Below are positions 7,312 to 14,741 of a stretch of DNA of 61,133 nucleotides, in pieces. The stretch is from Phycisphaerales bacterium (GTDB lineage: Bacteria; Planctomycetota; Phycisphaerae; Phycisphaerales; UBA1924), in NCBI GenBank assembly GCA_022843545.1, contig JALHNL010000010.1, positions 1 through 61,133 on the forward strand, written 5' to 3'. The first letter of the stretch is position 1, and every line of letters begins with the position of its first letter. The translations under genes and the position numbers were made by a program. Below the pieces are notes generated by a model that saw only the letters and a list, made by a program, of their open reading frames with translations, was not told the origin of the DNA and did not search any database.

Positions 7312-8165
7312 GGGCGCGCTCCCGCCGCCGTGCCGCGGCCTTCGGGAGTCTGCACCGTCGGCGCGGGGGCGGAGGGCGTGGGTGTCGGGGCGGCCGCGGT
7401 CGCCGAGGGCACCTCCAGCGCCTCGACCGGCCGGCGTCGCTTGCCCATCCAGCGCACGGCGAAGCAGTCCATAAGCCCGGGCAGGGCCCGCTGCCAGATG
7501 CCAAAGCCGTACTTGGTGGTGCCGGCCACGCGGGCGCGGTGGTTGACGGGCATCTCCACGATGGTGTAGCCCATCTGCTTGGCCATGGCGGGGATGAAGC
7601 GGTGCGCGCCCTTGAACTCCATGGGCAGCCGCCGGGCGATCTCCGCCCGCATGAGCCGCAGCGAGCACCCGGTGTCGCGCACGCGGTCGCCGATGATCAT
7701 CCGGCGGAAGAGCCGCCCGATGGCGCTCGTCCGACGGCGCACCCAGTTGTCGCGCCGGGCGCGGGAGCGGTCGCCCTGCACCATGTCGGCGTGGGTCTCG
7801 CGCATCTTGGCCAGCAGTTTGGGGAAGTCGGCCGGGTCGTTCTGCAGGTCGGCGTCCAGGGTCCCGATCACCGGGGCCCGCGCCGCGCGGAAGCCCGCGC
7901 AGAACGCCGCCGACTGGCCGTGGCCCTTGCCCGGCGGGGTCTTCTGCATGGCGATGCACCGCAGCCAGGGGCGCGTGGGCATGAGGGCGTGGACGCGGGC
8001 GCGGGTCTGGTCGGTCGAGCCGTCGTCGACGATGATGAACTCGTACGCCCCCCCCACCCCGCACCCGTCCAGGCCCCGCTGCACCTCATCCACCAGCGCG
8101 GCGACGTTGTCCTGCTCGTTGTGAGCCGGCGCGATGATGGAGATCTGGGGAGGGCGGAGCATCAT
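7308..8165 (-). CDS. GT2-family glycosyltransferase (dolichyl-phosphate-mannose synthase-like)
   Basis: Inverting GT-A fold glycosyltransferase that probably loads a sugar onto a polyprenyl phosphate. Motifs: ISIIAPAHNEQDNV (nucleotide site), FIIVDDGSTDQT, GTLDADLQNDPADFPKLL (DxD region) and DTGCSLRLMR, then KYGFGIW near the end of the domain. A Pro/Ala-rich tail (~255-285) follows and there are no C-terminal TM helices, so membrane attachment probably depends on the coupled LAB_N protein. Start taken at ATG 8165; an in-frame TTG at 8168 is also possible. TATCCT at 8175-8180 is 9 nt before this ATG (6 before TTG). Confidence 0.92.
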   Translation of the reverse strand: MMLRPPQISIIAPAHNEQDNVAALVDEVQRGLDGCGVGGAYEFIIVDDGSTDQTRARVHALMPTRPWLRCIAMQKTPPGKGHGQSAAFCAGFRAARAPVIGTLDADLQNDPADFPKLLAKMRETHADMVQGDRSRARRDNWVRRRTSAIGRLFRRMIIGDRVRDTGCSLRLMRAEIARRLPMEFKGAHRFIPAMAKQMGYTIVEMPVNHRARVAGTTKYGFGIWQRALPGLMDCFAVRWMGKRRRPVEALEVPSATAAAPTPTPSAPAPTVQTPEGRGTAAGARP

Positions 8166-8174
8166 CAAGCCGGA

Positions 8175-8180
8175 AGGATA
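8175..8180 (-). promoter_or_regulatory. Putative -10 before the GT2/LAB_N pair
   Basis: TATCCT on the minus strand, 9 nt before ATG 8165 or 6 nt before TTG 8168, with no Shine-Dalgarno sequence. Confidence 0.45.
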
Positions 8181-8271
8181 GCGGGCGTGGGACAGATGCG
8201 TGAGCCTCGGCCCTCACCGCCCCAGCACCCGCGCCGGGCCGTTCGGCCCCGCCCTGCGGCGTCATTCTCCG

Positions 8272-9066
8272 TCACTTGGGCTGCTCCAAGCTGTTCTCGT
8301 GGTTCCCGCCGGGCGACCGGGCGGGCTCCGTCTCGCGGATGGCGGGCACGCACGCCAACATGCGGCTCCAGTGGTCTTCGTCAATCGTGTGCAGGCCCGC
8401 CTCCATCCCGATCCGCATCAAGTCGGTGCGCTGCAAGCACCCCAGCATCGTGTACAGGTGGCCGATGTGCCACTCCACCGCCCGCTTGGTGCGGTGGATC
8501 GTGGCGGCGATGTGCGTGTTGTCCTGCCCCGCCGCGAGGTAGCAGAGGATCTCCAGTTCGCGGCGCGACAGCCCGCTCAGCGGGCCCCAGTCCGCGTGCA
8601 CCAGTTGCACCGCCTGCGGCAGCCGATCCGCCGCGGAGCCGCCCGCGCTCCACCCCACCCCGAATCGCGCCATCAGCACAGCCAGCGGGTGGCGGTCCAT
8701 GGTCGGCAGCACCAGCCCCTCCAGCCGGCGGCCTCGGAAGATCTCCACCGTCGCCACCGGCACGCCGCTGCGCAGCGCGTGCTTGATCGTGTCGATGCGC
8801 TCATCGCACCAGAGCTGGGGGAAGACGTCGCGCACGCACCGGCCCATCAGCGTCGCCGGATCAAAGTTCAGGACCGCGCCCAGCGATTCGGACGCCCACG
8901 CGTACCGCCCCTCTTCGTCATAGGCCGCGGCAAAGACCCCGGGCAGGAACTGAACCAGACCCACCGCCGTCGCGACATCGCCCAGATCGATGCCCCCGCG
9001 TCTCATCCGGTCAACCGCGGTCTGCAGGTGCGTCACGAACGGATGCTGTGCGGTCACGCATTTCAT
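8272..9066 (-). CDS. PAS-like sensor with LuxR-type HTH, transcriptional regulator
   Basis: 264 residues. The N-terminal ~45 residues are helical. A PAS-like domain follows at ~45-150 (FLPGVFAAAYDEEGRYAWAS, LMGRCVRDVFPQLW). A LuxR/GerE DNA-binding domain lies at ~180-245 with LSRRELEILCYLAAGQDNT, recognition-helix region KRAVEWHIGHLYTMLG, and LMRIG. It lacks a receiver domain, so it probably senses a small ligand or redox state directly. AAGGTG ~7 nt before the ATG is a usable ribosome site. It is divergent from the sorted secreted protein at 9360, and two CACAATAC direct repeats lie in its upstream region. Confidence 0.85.
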   Translation of the reverse strand: MKCVTAQHPFVTHLQTAVDRMRRGGIDLGDVATAVGLVQFLPGVFAAAYDEEGRYAWASESLGAVLNFDPATLMGRCVRDVFPQLWCDERIDTIKHALRSGVPVATVEIFRGRRLEGLVLPTMDRHPLAVLMARFGVGWSAGGSAADRLPQAVQLVHADWGPLSGLSRRELEILCYLAAGQDNTHIAATIHRTKRAVEWHIGHLYTMLGCLQRTDLMRIGMEAGLHTIDEDHWSRMLACVPAIRETEPARSPGGNHENSLEQPK

Positions 9067-9088
9067 AATACACCTTGGTGCTCATTCG

Positions 9089-9114
9089 CACAATACCTGT
9101 CGTACTCACAATAC
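9089..9114. promoter_or_regulatory. CACAATAC direct repeat pair, possible regulator site
   Basis: CACAATAC occurs at 9089-9096 and 9107-9114, 18 bp start to start, 22-48 bp before the regulator's start codon. On the minus strand each reads GTATTGTG, so the proximal copy also contains a TANNNT box. It could be an autoregulatory operator; no experiment supports this. Confidence 0.3.
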
Positions 9115-9359
9115 ACGCACACCTACCCGGGGGGGACCGGAGCCCACCTCCCCCCGATCACGGCAGCGTGACCCATGTGGCCGCTCTTGGCCGCCCATCC
9201 GCACGCCCGCGCGTTACGGCCCACCACAGGTTTCGGTCTGATACTGCGCCAGCATCTGGACTCCCATGTCCTATGGGTTATCGTGCACCGAGGCGTTCAA
9301 CGGCACCTCGGTGGATGTCGCCACCGGCCGCTCGGACGACGCTTGATCAGGAGACTCAC

Positions 9360-10088
9360 ATGAGGACATCGAGTATCGCGATCGCAGGTCTGGCCCTGGC
9401 GCTGGCCGGCGGAACCGCTCACGCCGTGGTCATTTTGAACAACGGCGACACTCTGAACGTCGGCACGCTGCTGGCCGCCGGAAGCGACCGCCAGTTCATC
9501 GTGGGCGACAAGCTCTTCACCGTCGAGTCCTTCAGCAACTCGGCCATCATCCCGCCCGCCTCGTCGTTCTCCGTCATCGGCTTCATCGCCGGCGGACCGG
9601 GCCCCTCGGGTCTGCCCAACATCGGGTTTGACCTCGTCGGTCCCTTCGGTGACGGCAGCCCCGGCGACCAGGTGGTCCACGAGTGGAACCTGCAGTACAC
9701 CGTCGAGATCCTCCCCGCCTTCGCGGCCCAGGGATACCGGATCACCGACAACGTGCTGACGTTCAACGGCTCGTCCAGCGGCGACGGCTCCTTCGCCCGC
9801 GTCGACGAAACCGTCTTCGACTTCTTCGGCAACACCCTCCTGGGCAACAAGTCGGTCTTCGACATCGCCGGCCCGCCCCGCCAGACCCGCCTGCAGGACA
9901 GCCTGTTCTGGGGCGCGCCGGGCTACACCAAGCTCGAGATCAACAAGGACATCAAGATGTTCGCCGCGCACACCAGCGACACGGCGACCGCCTCGCTGAT
10001 CCGCCAGGAGTTCAGCCAGATCCCCGCGCCCGGCGCGGCGACGCTGCTGGGCCTCGCGGGGCTGATCGCCTCGCGTCGCCGCCGCTAA
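9360..10088 (+). CDS. Secreted protein with PEP-CTERM-like sorting tail
   Basis: 242 residues. Signal peptide at 1-22 (IAIAGLALALAGGTAHA). The mature body is β-rich and has no enzyme motif I recognise (VVILNNGDTLNVGTLL at the start, DNVLTFNGSSSGDG in the middle). The C-terminus has the three-part sorting signal: PAPGA at ~227, a hydrophobic GAATLLGLAGLIAS helix and RRRR. The Phycisphaerae-type PAPGA variant replaces the classical PEP motif. Such proteins are cut by an exosortase and anchored or released; no exosortase is in this window. AGGAG lies 7 nt upstream. The 293-bp region before it probably holds the promoter (GATACT ~9240) and a ~110-nt leader. Confidence 0.85.
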   Translation: MRTSSIAIAGLALALAGGTAHAVVILNNGDTLNVGTLLAAGSDRQFIVGDKLFTVESFSNSAIIPPASSFSVIGFIAGGPGPSGLPNIGFDLVGPFGDGSPGDQVVHEWNLQYTVEILPAFAAQGYRITDNVLTFNGSSSGDGSFARVDETVFDFFGNTLLGNKSVFDIAGPPRQTRLQDSLFWGAPGYTKLEINKDIKMFAAHTSDTATASLIRQEFSQIPAPGAATLLGLAGLIASRRRR

Positions 10089-10105
10089 GCCCTGTCCCCT
10101 CTCTT

Positions 10106-10132
10106 GGAGCGCGCGCCTAGCGGCCGCGCTCC
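10106..10132 (+). terminator. GC-rich hairpin after the sorted secreted protein gene
   Basis: Perfect 8-bp stem GGAGCGCG / CGCGCTCC with an 11-nt loop, 18 bp past the stop. No T-tract follows, so it may protect the mRNA 3' end rather than terminate. Confidence 0.35.
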
Positions 10133-10253
10133 GGCTTGACAGAGCCGCCCGCGCACCCCCTCCACCCGCGCGGGCCGCGACGGAGGCTGAGTCTCTCATC
10201 GCTCTCTTTCTGCTCGCAGGCCGAGCCGAGTGAGACCAAGGTTCGGTGGGCAA

Positions 10254-10290
10254 ACGGGGGATGGAGGCTCTGCCTTCATCCCCCGTCTTT
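10254..10290. terminator. Bidirectional intrinsic terminator
   Basis: 14-bp stem (10254-10267 with 10273-10286, one G-T wobble), loop CTCTG, followed by CTTTTGG on plus and TTTG on minus. It sits between the convergent secreted protein gene (ends 10088) and the Fn3-like gene (ends 10317) and could serve both. Confidence 0.75.
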
Positions 10291-10316
10291 TGGTTTCGCC
10301 AGCGGCACTCCGCCGC

Positions 10317-11045
10317 TCACGCCGCGACCGACAGCGGCTTGGCCCCGTCGGTGCCGAGCTTGTAGGTCCCGGCGATCATGCCGTCGCCGTCGACGCCGAA
10401 CTGCACGGTGATGGCGTCGCTGGCCTGGCCCAGCGTGGTGCCGCGCTGGCCCTGGATGATGTACTGCGCGCCCTGCGAGGCCGCCGACGCGGGGACCGAG
10501 TTGTCGGTGAACTTCATGCGGCGGTTCTCGGTGGTCGAGCCCGAGGCGCCGCCGAGCGGCGAGAAGCCGCCCTGGCCGGGGAGCTTGCGCACGAGGTTGA
10601 AGTACGCGCCGCTCGAGGCCGACGAGCCGCTCGCCTCCCACGAGATCGTCACCGCGCCGGTGGGCTCCAGCGTCACCGCGACGTTGGTGGGCTTGCCGGG
10701 CGGGGGCAGCGGCGAGGGGGCCGCCGGCGGCGGGATCTGGGCCGCCGAGTACACCTCGGAGGGATTGTCCGCGAGTTCGGCCTGGGCCTTGATCTGCCGG
10801 ATGAGGTCGGCCGCGAACTCGCGCATGGTGCGGATCGAGGCGTTGGACGTGGTCGTGGCCGCCTTGCTGGCCTGCCGGGCCGCGCCCGCCGCCGTGAACC
10901 CGTCGCGGGCGGCGGAGGTGAGCGTCGCGAGCTGGGCGATCTGCGGCGCGGTCAGCCCGATCGTCGCCGCCGCCGCCTGCCACACGGGCAGGTGCTGCTC
11001 GCAGAACACGATGACGTCGTTTTTCTTGTCGGGAAGTACGGACAT
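10317..11045 (-). CDS. Fibronectin III-like protein of unknown function
   Basis: 242 residues with no signal peptide. The N-terminal ~100 residues are helical (VFCEQHLPVWQAAAATIGLT; a Met-Arg-Glu region with ADLIRQIKAQAEL). A Pro-rich linker (PPPAAPSPLPPPGKP) leads to an Fn3-like β-sandwich at ~110-205: NVAVTLEPTGAVTISWEAS, FNLVRKLPGQGGF, then QYIIQGQRGT. It ends with a short strand pair (GTYKLGTDGAKPLSVAA). Planctomycetes have many such small helix-plus-Fn3 proteins. AGGAGG lies 8 nt before the ATG. A bidirectional terminator lies 27-63 bp past the stop. Confidence 0.8.
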   Translation of the reverse strand: MSVLPDKKNDVIVFCEQHLPVWQAAAATIGLTAPQIAQLATLTSAARDGFTAAGAARQASKAATTTSNASIRTMREFAADLIRQIKAQAELADNPSEVYSAAQIPPPAAPSPLPPPGKPTNVAVTLEPTGAVTISWEASGSSASSGAYFNLVRKLPGQGGFSPLGGASGSTTENRRMKFTDNSVPASAASQGAQYIIQGQRGTTLGQASDAITVQFGVDGDGMIAGTYKLGTDGAKPLSVAA

Positions 11046-11302
11046 GAGATGGCCTCCTGGGTAAGAGTGGTGCGGGATACGTGGGACGTGGTGAGTCGTG
11101 CGTGGTGCGTGGTGCGTGGTGCGTAGTGAGCGTGGGTAATAAGGCTGAAGAGTGAACAGCGATATCAGAGCCGTCAGTTCAGGCAGACGTTCCCTCGCCC
11201 TAAGTCCAGTCGGACTTCTTTGGGCTCCTCTTGAGAGCTACTCCTACTTTTATGTAAATTCGCGGCGAACGGCGCGGGCTGACACCCGGGGCTGCATTCC
11301 GG
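11046..11302. other. Gap with no recognised gene; left edge of the accessory island
   Basis: 257 bp. It holds a 7-bp tandem repeat (11098-11125) and a 6-bp hairpin AAGTCC-AGTC-GGACTT (11202-11217). Base composition falls from strongly GC to mixed here, before the island genes. I see no complete coding frame. Confidence 0.5.
11098..11125. repeat. 7-bp tandem repeat, four units
   Basis: GTGCGTG three times plus GTGCGTA, contiguous, with looser GTG-rich words on both sides. Simple intergenic repeat. Confidence 0.8.
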
Positions 11303-11827
11303 CTACCGAGCCACTTGGCCCTGCGAGCTCGAGTAAGCCCAGAGCGCGCGGTCCAGAACTCGCATCGAGACCTGGCCTTCCTTCGACAGCTTCCGGCATG
11401 CCCGCACGTACTCGGGCCAGAACGCGACCCAATCACTCGGGGCCTTGTCGATCCCCAGCGACCACACGGCCCTGACGTCCATGATCGGATAAGGCCGACG
11501 GTGGCAGAAGTGGAGAATCGCGCTGGCGGTTCGGGCCTGAACCCCGCCAAGGAGCTGCAAGGAGGTCAGCGGCAGCGGCTCGACGCGCGTGGCCAGGGCA
11601 AAGCGCGTCACTTCTCTGATCACGTTCTCGCTATTGCGTTCGTGACGCCGGCGCGGCCGCTCGCTCTTCCACGCGGCCAAGGCCACAAACTGGGCCTTGG
11701 TCAAATAGCCCTTTTCCCGCGCCCACTCGCCGATCCGCGTAGGCTCGTCATCCCCTTTGGGGTAATTGTACTGGCCTGCCCAGTAGTCGAGATCCTTAAC
11801 CGAGAACTTCAGCTTCATTTCGGCCAT
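11303..11827 (-). CDS. Small HhH-GPD-like protein in the accessory island
   Basis: 174 residues, not a confidently known family. The middle contains LLGGVQARTASAILHF, which follows the helix-hairpin-helix pattern of DNA glycosylases, and then PIMDVRAVWSLGI, where the Asp matches the GPD catalytic Asp. The Lys used by bifunctional glycosylases is not present. An N-terminal ~90-residue helical part (KDLDYWAGQYNYP, LTKAQFVALAAWKSERPRRR) replaces the usual glycosylase N-half, and there is no Fe-S loop. It may bind or process DNA without being a full glycosylase. Start 11827 or 11818; no clear ribosome site. Base composition is lower in GC than flanking genes. Confidence 0.7.
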   Translation of the reverse strand: MAEMKLKFSVKDLDYWAGQYNYPKGDDEPTRIGEWAREKGYLTKAQFVALAAWKSERPRRRHERNSENVIREVTRFALATRVEPLPLTSLQLLGGVQARTASAILHFCHRRPYPIMDVRAVWSLGIDKAPSDWVAFWPEYVRACRKLSKEGQVSMRVLDRALWAYSSSQGQVAR

Positions 11828-12048
11828 AGACCAAGCAGCATACCCGCCCCCCGCCAAACCGCCTCGGCCCCCCCTTCAGCCGGGCCGGCGCTTGAGGCCG
11901 TTGCCCCCCTCCAGCACCACAGGCCAGCCTCCTCACCCCAATTCCCGACACCGCGCAGGGAGGGGGTTGCGGTCGCCCGAACGGAATCGGTCTTGAGGGC
12001 GCGGTGGACTTCAGTGCCACCTTCCGGTCTGCTTATCTATGGCGGCGG

Positions 12049-13209
12049 CTATGGGCCGAACAGCCCGGGCTCATCTGCCAATGGATCAGCCAGCCTCAAG
12101 TCATGGAGACGGGCAACCGTCCAAGTATGAGCGCGTTTGTCAATGACCGCGTCCAAATCAACCTCGCGATTGGCGTCGTGCCACTTGACGGCCTTATGGT
12201 AAAGGGCCGGGAGCAGACGCAGCCTCACAAGGCGCCGCGAGAGCCCAACCTTCACATCCAGCTTGATTTCGTGGCTCTGCTCGGCCTCGGGCAAAGGCCG
12301 GTCCTTGTGCAACTCGACGATGAAGCCCCGAAGTAGCTCTCGCTGAAATTCCTCTGCTTTCTTCAGGCGGTCCCGAACGCTCTGGGCGCGGCTGTAAATG
12401 AACGGACCGAGATCGAGGGACTGAGGAGTATCCTCGGTCGGCACGGGCACGATGCTGCCTTCCGGTTGTGAAAGGGGCGCAAAGCGAAGCGCGACTTCTG
12501 TCCGCATTCCGAGAGAAACTCGTGGCTGGAGCCGATGCACTGCGGTAGCGACCTGGCGATTCAACGTCGGGGGAAGAGGCTCGCTGGGATCGTCAGCTTT
12601 GTCGCTGGCGAGGAAGCCGAAGTTCTCCAACACCGCCCGCGTGCATTGACGACCGAATGGTTCCGCCAGCGTGTCTGCGTCAGAAACCCCGACTGGGTTG
12701 GTCGGACAGAACACCTTCAAGACAAAACTGCCGTACTCGGTCTGCCCGAAGCGGCATTGGTCAGCAAACAGCTTCGCTGACTCAGAGATCCCACCGCGAT
12801 ACTCGATGCGTCTTGAGGAGACGCCAGCCGCTGAAAACCGAAGCATGTCGAAAAGGGCATGCATGGCTTCGTGTGTGTAAGACAACTGCAACTGCCCCCA
12901 TGCCGATTCTGGGGTCTCTATGCGGTATCGAAATATGTCCGCATCAGGAAGAACAATGGTGCCAACCACGTCATCCAGCGGAGTCCTGCCATCGGCAAAG
13001 ACCTCCAACAGATCTCGGAGACGTCGAGAATAGTCGGCCGCACTTTTGTTCGTCGGAATGGCGAGGAGCGTCCCGTTCGCGTTTTCAAATACTTCGGCCA
13101 CGCCAGCCCTTGCGCCGACGCGGCTGTAGCCTCTCTTCAGCAGATAGCGGCTGACCGAACCTGGGTCGATCGCCGCAATGATGGAGTCGATGGAGCCAAG
13201 CTCAAGCAT
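12049..13209 (-). CDS. Unknown 386-aa protein coupled to a DUF4365 nuclease-like gene
   Basis: 386 residues, no family recognised. The N-terminal part (~1-90) reads like a small α/β domain (VSRYLLKRGYSRVGARAG; TLLAIPTNKSAADYSRRLRD). The middle has a helix-rich segment (YTHEAMHALFDMLRFSAAGV) and a strand pair YGSFVLKVFCPTNP. The C-terminal ~90 residues have alternating strands ending HKAVKWHDANREVDLDAVID and TWTVARLHDLRLADP. No signal peptide, TM helix or Walker motif is visible, so it is probably a cytoplasmic sensor or adaptor. Start ATG 13209 has GGAGG 9 nt upstream and overlaps the DUF4365 stop by 8 bp, so the two are translated together. Confidence 0.8.
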   Translation of the reverse strand: MLELGSIDSIIAAIDPGSVSRYLLKRGYSRVGARAGVAEVFENANGTLLAIPTNKSAADYSRRLRDLLEVFADGRTPLDDVVGTIVLPDADIFRYRIETPESAWGQLQLSYTHEAMHALFDMLRFSAAGVSSRRIEYRGGISESAKLFADQCRFGQTEYGSFVLKVFCPTNPVGVSDADTLAEPFGRQCTRAVLENFGFLASDKADDPSEPLPPTLNRQVATAVHRLQPRVSLGMRTEVALRFAPLSQPEGSIVPVPTEDTPQSLDLGPFIYSRAQSVRDRLKKAEEFQRELLRGFIVELHKDRPLPEAEQSHEIKLDVKVGLSRRLVRLRLLPALYHKAVKWHDANREVDLDAVIDKRAHTWTVARLHDLRLADPLADEPGLFGP

Positions 13210-13753
13210 GGCCGTTCCTCCATGCCTTGACCGTTTCGCACGCCTGAACAAAGAGGTCGTGGAGTACAGGTCCGGTTAGCCGATTCGCGACGGGCACATG
13301 CACGGTTTTCGTCTGCTGCGGCGACCCGTTGGCATCCAGCGGGAGAGGTGGCTGACCGGCCAAGTTGAGGTAAAAGGCGCAGTTGTAGAGCTTGCAATGG
13401 TCGTCGTCGTACACAACCCAGCGTTCGCGCTGCATAGGAAGAGTATAAAGAATGAAGTACTGCGGAAGCATCAAATTGTCTTCGCGTAGTTTTGTATAGT
13501 TGCTCGCCTTCAGAGGATAAGATATGTGCTCATTTATGACCTCCCAGGAAGCGGTGGCCTTGACCTGCAGCGGGATTCCGATGCTGGGCAGGCAGACTCC
13601 GGCGATCCGCTTGCTTGACCCAACCTCCATGTCGATGCCATCATCCCATTTCCAGTTGCGAATGTTAAGCCCCGCCTGGGCGCATATCGCGGCCAAGTAC
13701 GCGAGGCTTACGCACTCCTTCGCGTGTGTCTCGGGTATTGGTGGGTTTGCCAA
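13202..13753 (-). CDS. DUF4365 (PD-(D/E)xK nuclease-like) protein
   Basis: 183 residues matching the DUF4365 layout: an N-terminal helix pair (KECVSLAYLAAICAQAGLNI), then DDGIDMEVGSS and IGIPLQVKATASW, the D...QxK active-site pattern of restriction-endonuclease-like folds, then YPLKASNYTKLRED and LPQYFILYTLPMQRERWVVY. DUF4365 proteins occur often in accessory and defence loci. The start is a TTG (13753) with GGAGAA ~9 nt upstream; no ATG fits this frame. It is the lowest-GC coding stretch in the window. It is first gene of a two-gene unit with the 386-aa protein. Confidence 0.82.
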   Translation of the reverse strand: MANPPIPETHAKECVSLAYLAAICAQAGLNIRNWKWDDGIDMEVGSSKRIAGVCLPSIGIPLQVKATASWEVINEHISYPLKASNYTKLREDNLMLPQYFILYTLPMQRERWVVYDDDHCKLYNCAFYLNLAGQPPLPLDANGSPQQTKTVHVPVANRLTGPVLHDLFVQACETVKAWRNGHA

Positions 13754-13785
13754 AATGCGCTGTTCTCCATTTTCGCGATCAGGGT

Positions 13786-13908
13786 TCAGACCTCTTCGGA
13801 GTTTACGACCAGCGGGAACCGTAGTCCGATCTCGTCAGGGCGGTTCTTCTCGTCGTACACCTTGTACGGCTCCGGAAGGTAAAACTGACGTCCCCAGCCC
13901 CCCTGCAC
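13786..13908 (-). pseudogene. Possible C-terminal gene remnant upstream of DUF4365
   Basis: About 38 codons ending 33 bp before the DUF4365 start read like a real C-terminus: RQFYLPEPYKVYDEKNRP then IGLRFPLVVNSEEV. The frame stays open upstream to 14151, but that part is Pro/Arg-rich repeat translation and not protein-like. I do not recognise the parent family. It could be the tail of a gene broken during island insertion, or chance. Confidence 0.3.
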
Positions 13909-14129
13909 ACACACAGGGAGCCCTTGGACGCCCTGTGAAATCTCACGACCGCGATCACGCACCAGACCGGGCGGCGGCTGCGACGACACCCGGCGAGGAC
14001 GAAGGCACGATCGCGGCGTGATCGCGAGCGTTGGCGGCACTTTGGTGGGCTTTTCGCGGGTGATCGGCAGGTCTGGGCGGGGCGGTTGCGGGCTGGGTTT
14101 CGGTGTTTGGGGGTGAGCAAAAACCCTTT

Positions 14130-14297
14130 TTTGGGGCCGCCTTTGTTCCAATCAGGCCCGCCTTTGTTCCAATTGGGGCCGCCTTTGTTCCATTTGGGGC
14201 CGCCTTTGCTCCGATTGGGGCCGCCTTTGCTCCATTTGCGGCCGCCTTTGCTCCATTTGGGTTCGCCTTTGTTCCAATGGCGGCCGCCTTGGTTCCG
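14130..14297. repeat. 21-bp tandem repeat array, eight units
   Basis: Eight contiguous 21-bp units beginning at 14130, 14151, 14172, 14193, 14214, 14235, 14256 and 14277, plus a decayed ninth. Consensus (20 of 21 bases): ATTGGGGCCGCCTTTGTTCC. Units differ at a few positions (ATT/TTT start, TTCC/CTCC end). Confidence 0.93.
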
Positions 14298-14546
14298 ATC
14301 CGGCCCACCGTGGTGAGCGGGGGGGCGGGGTTCGCGGCCTCGCTGCCCCCCTTGGCGCCCTTCGCGGTTCGGTTCGTGGTCCGGACTCGCTCTTGCGCGC
14401 TCCTTCCGGCCCGGCTCCCGGTCTTCGCCAAGACAAAAAACCTCCTCTTTGGCCCCCTTCGCGTCGTGGTGCCACGGTTCTGCCCGTGCTCAGCCGTGAT
14501 CCGCCGTGGTGGGGCAGGGCCGGGGGCGGGATGTGGGACGATCGGG

Positions 14547-14625
14547 GAGGGGGGTCGGGTCTTCGCGGAGGGGGGTCGGGTCTTTAAGGAGGGGGGTGGG
14601 GCCTTTAAGAAGGGGGGTGGGCCCG
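14547..14625. repeat. Second 21-bp tandem array, G-rich, about 3.7 units
   Basis: Units at 14547, 14568, 14589 and 14610 of the form GAGGGGGGTCGGGTCTTTAA + 1 base. Each carries a run of six G and a run of three or four G, so it could form a G-quadruplex. Same period as the array 250 bp upstream but a different sequence. Confidence 0.88.
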
Positions 14626-14741
14626 AACCGGGGACCGGGTTCTCGCGTACGGTCCTAGACTCGGCCCCGGTCCCGGCTCTCTCCCCGTTCCGTTCTGGCG
14701 CGGTCGCCTGGGCTCGGGCCACAACCCCGGAGTCTTTCTCT

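Larger units (their letters stand above)
13909..14741. other. Repeat-rich intergenic region before the metal ATPase
   Basis: About 830 bp with no gene I believe. Long open frames cross it on both strands, but their translations are heptad or Pro/Gly-rich repeat readings of two 21-bp tandem arrays (14130-14297 and 14547-14625). Around 14300-14480 there is unremarkable GC-rich DNA. CTAGACT near 14654 is the only -10-like word before the ATPase gene. Confidence 0.5.

Noticed and set aside
14103..14741. N-terminal extension of the metal ATPase frame
   Set aside because: Also repeat translation (FGAAFVPI heptads); the protein starts naturally at the His-rich MAGSHAAH.
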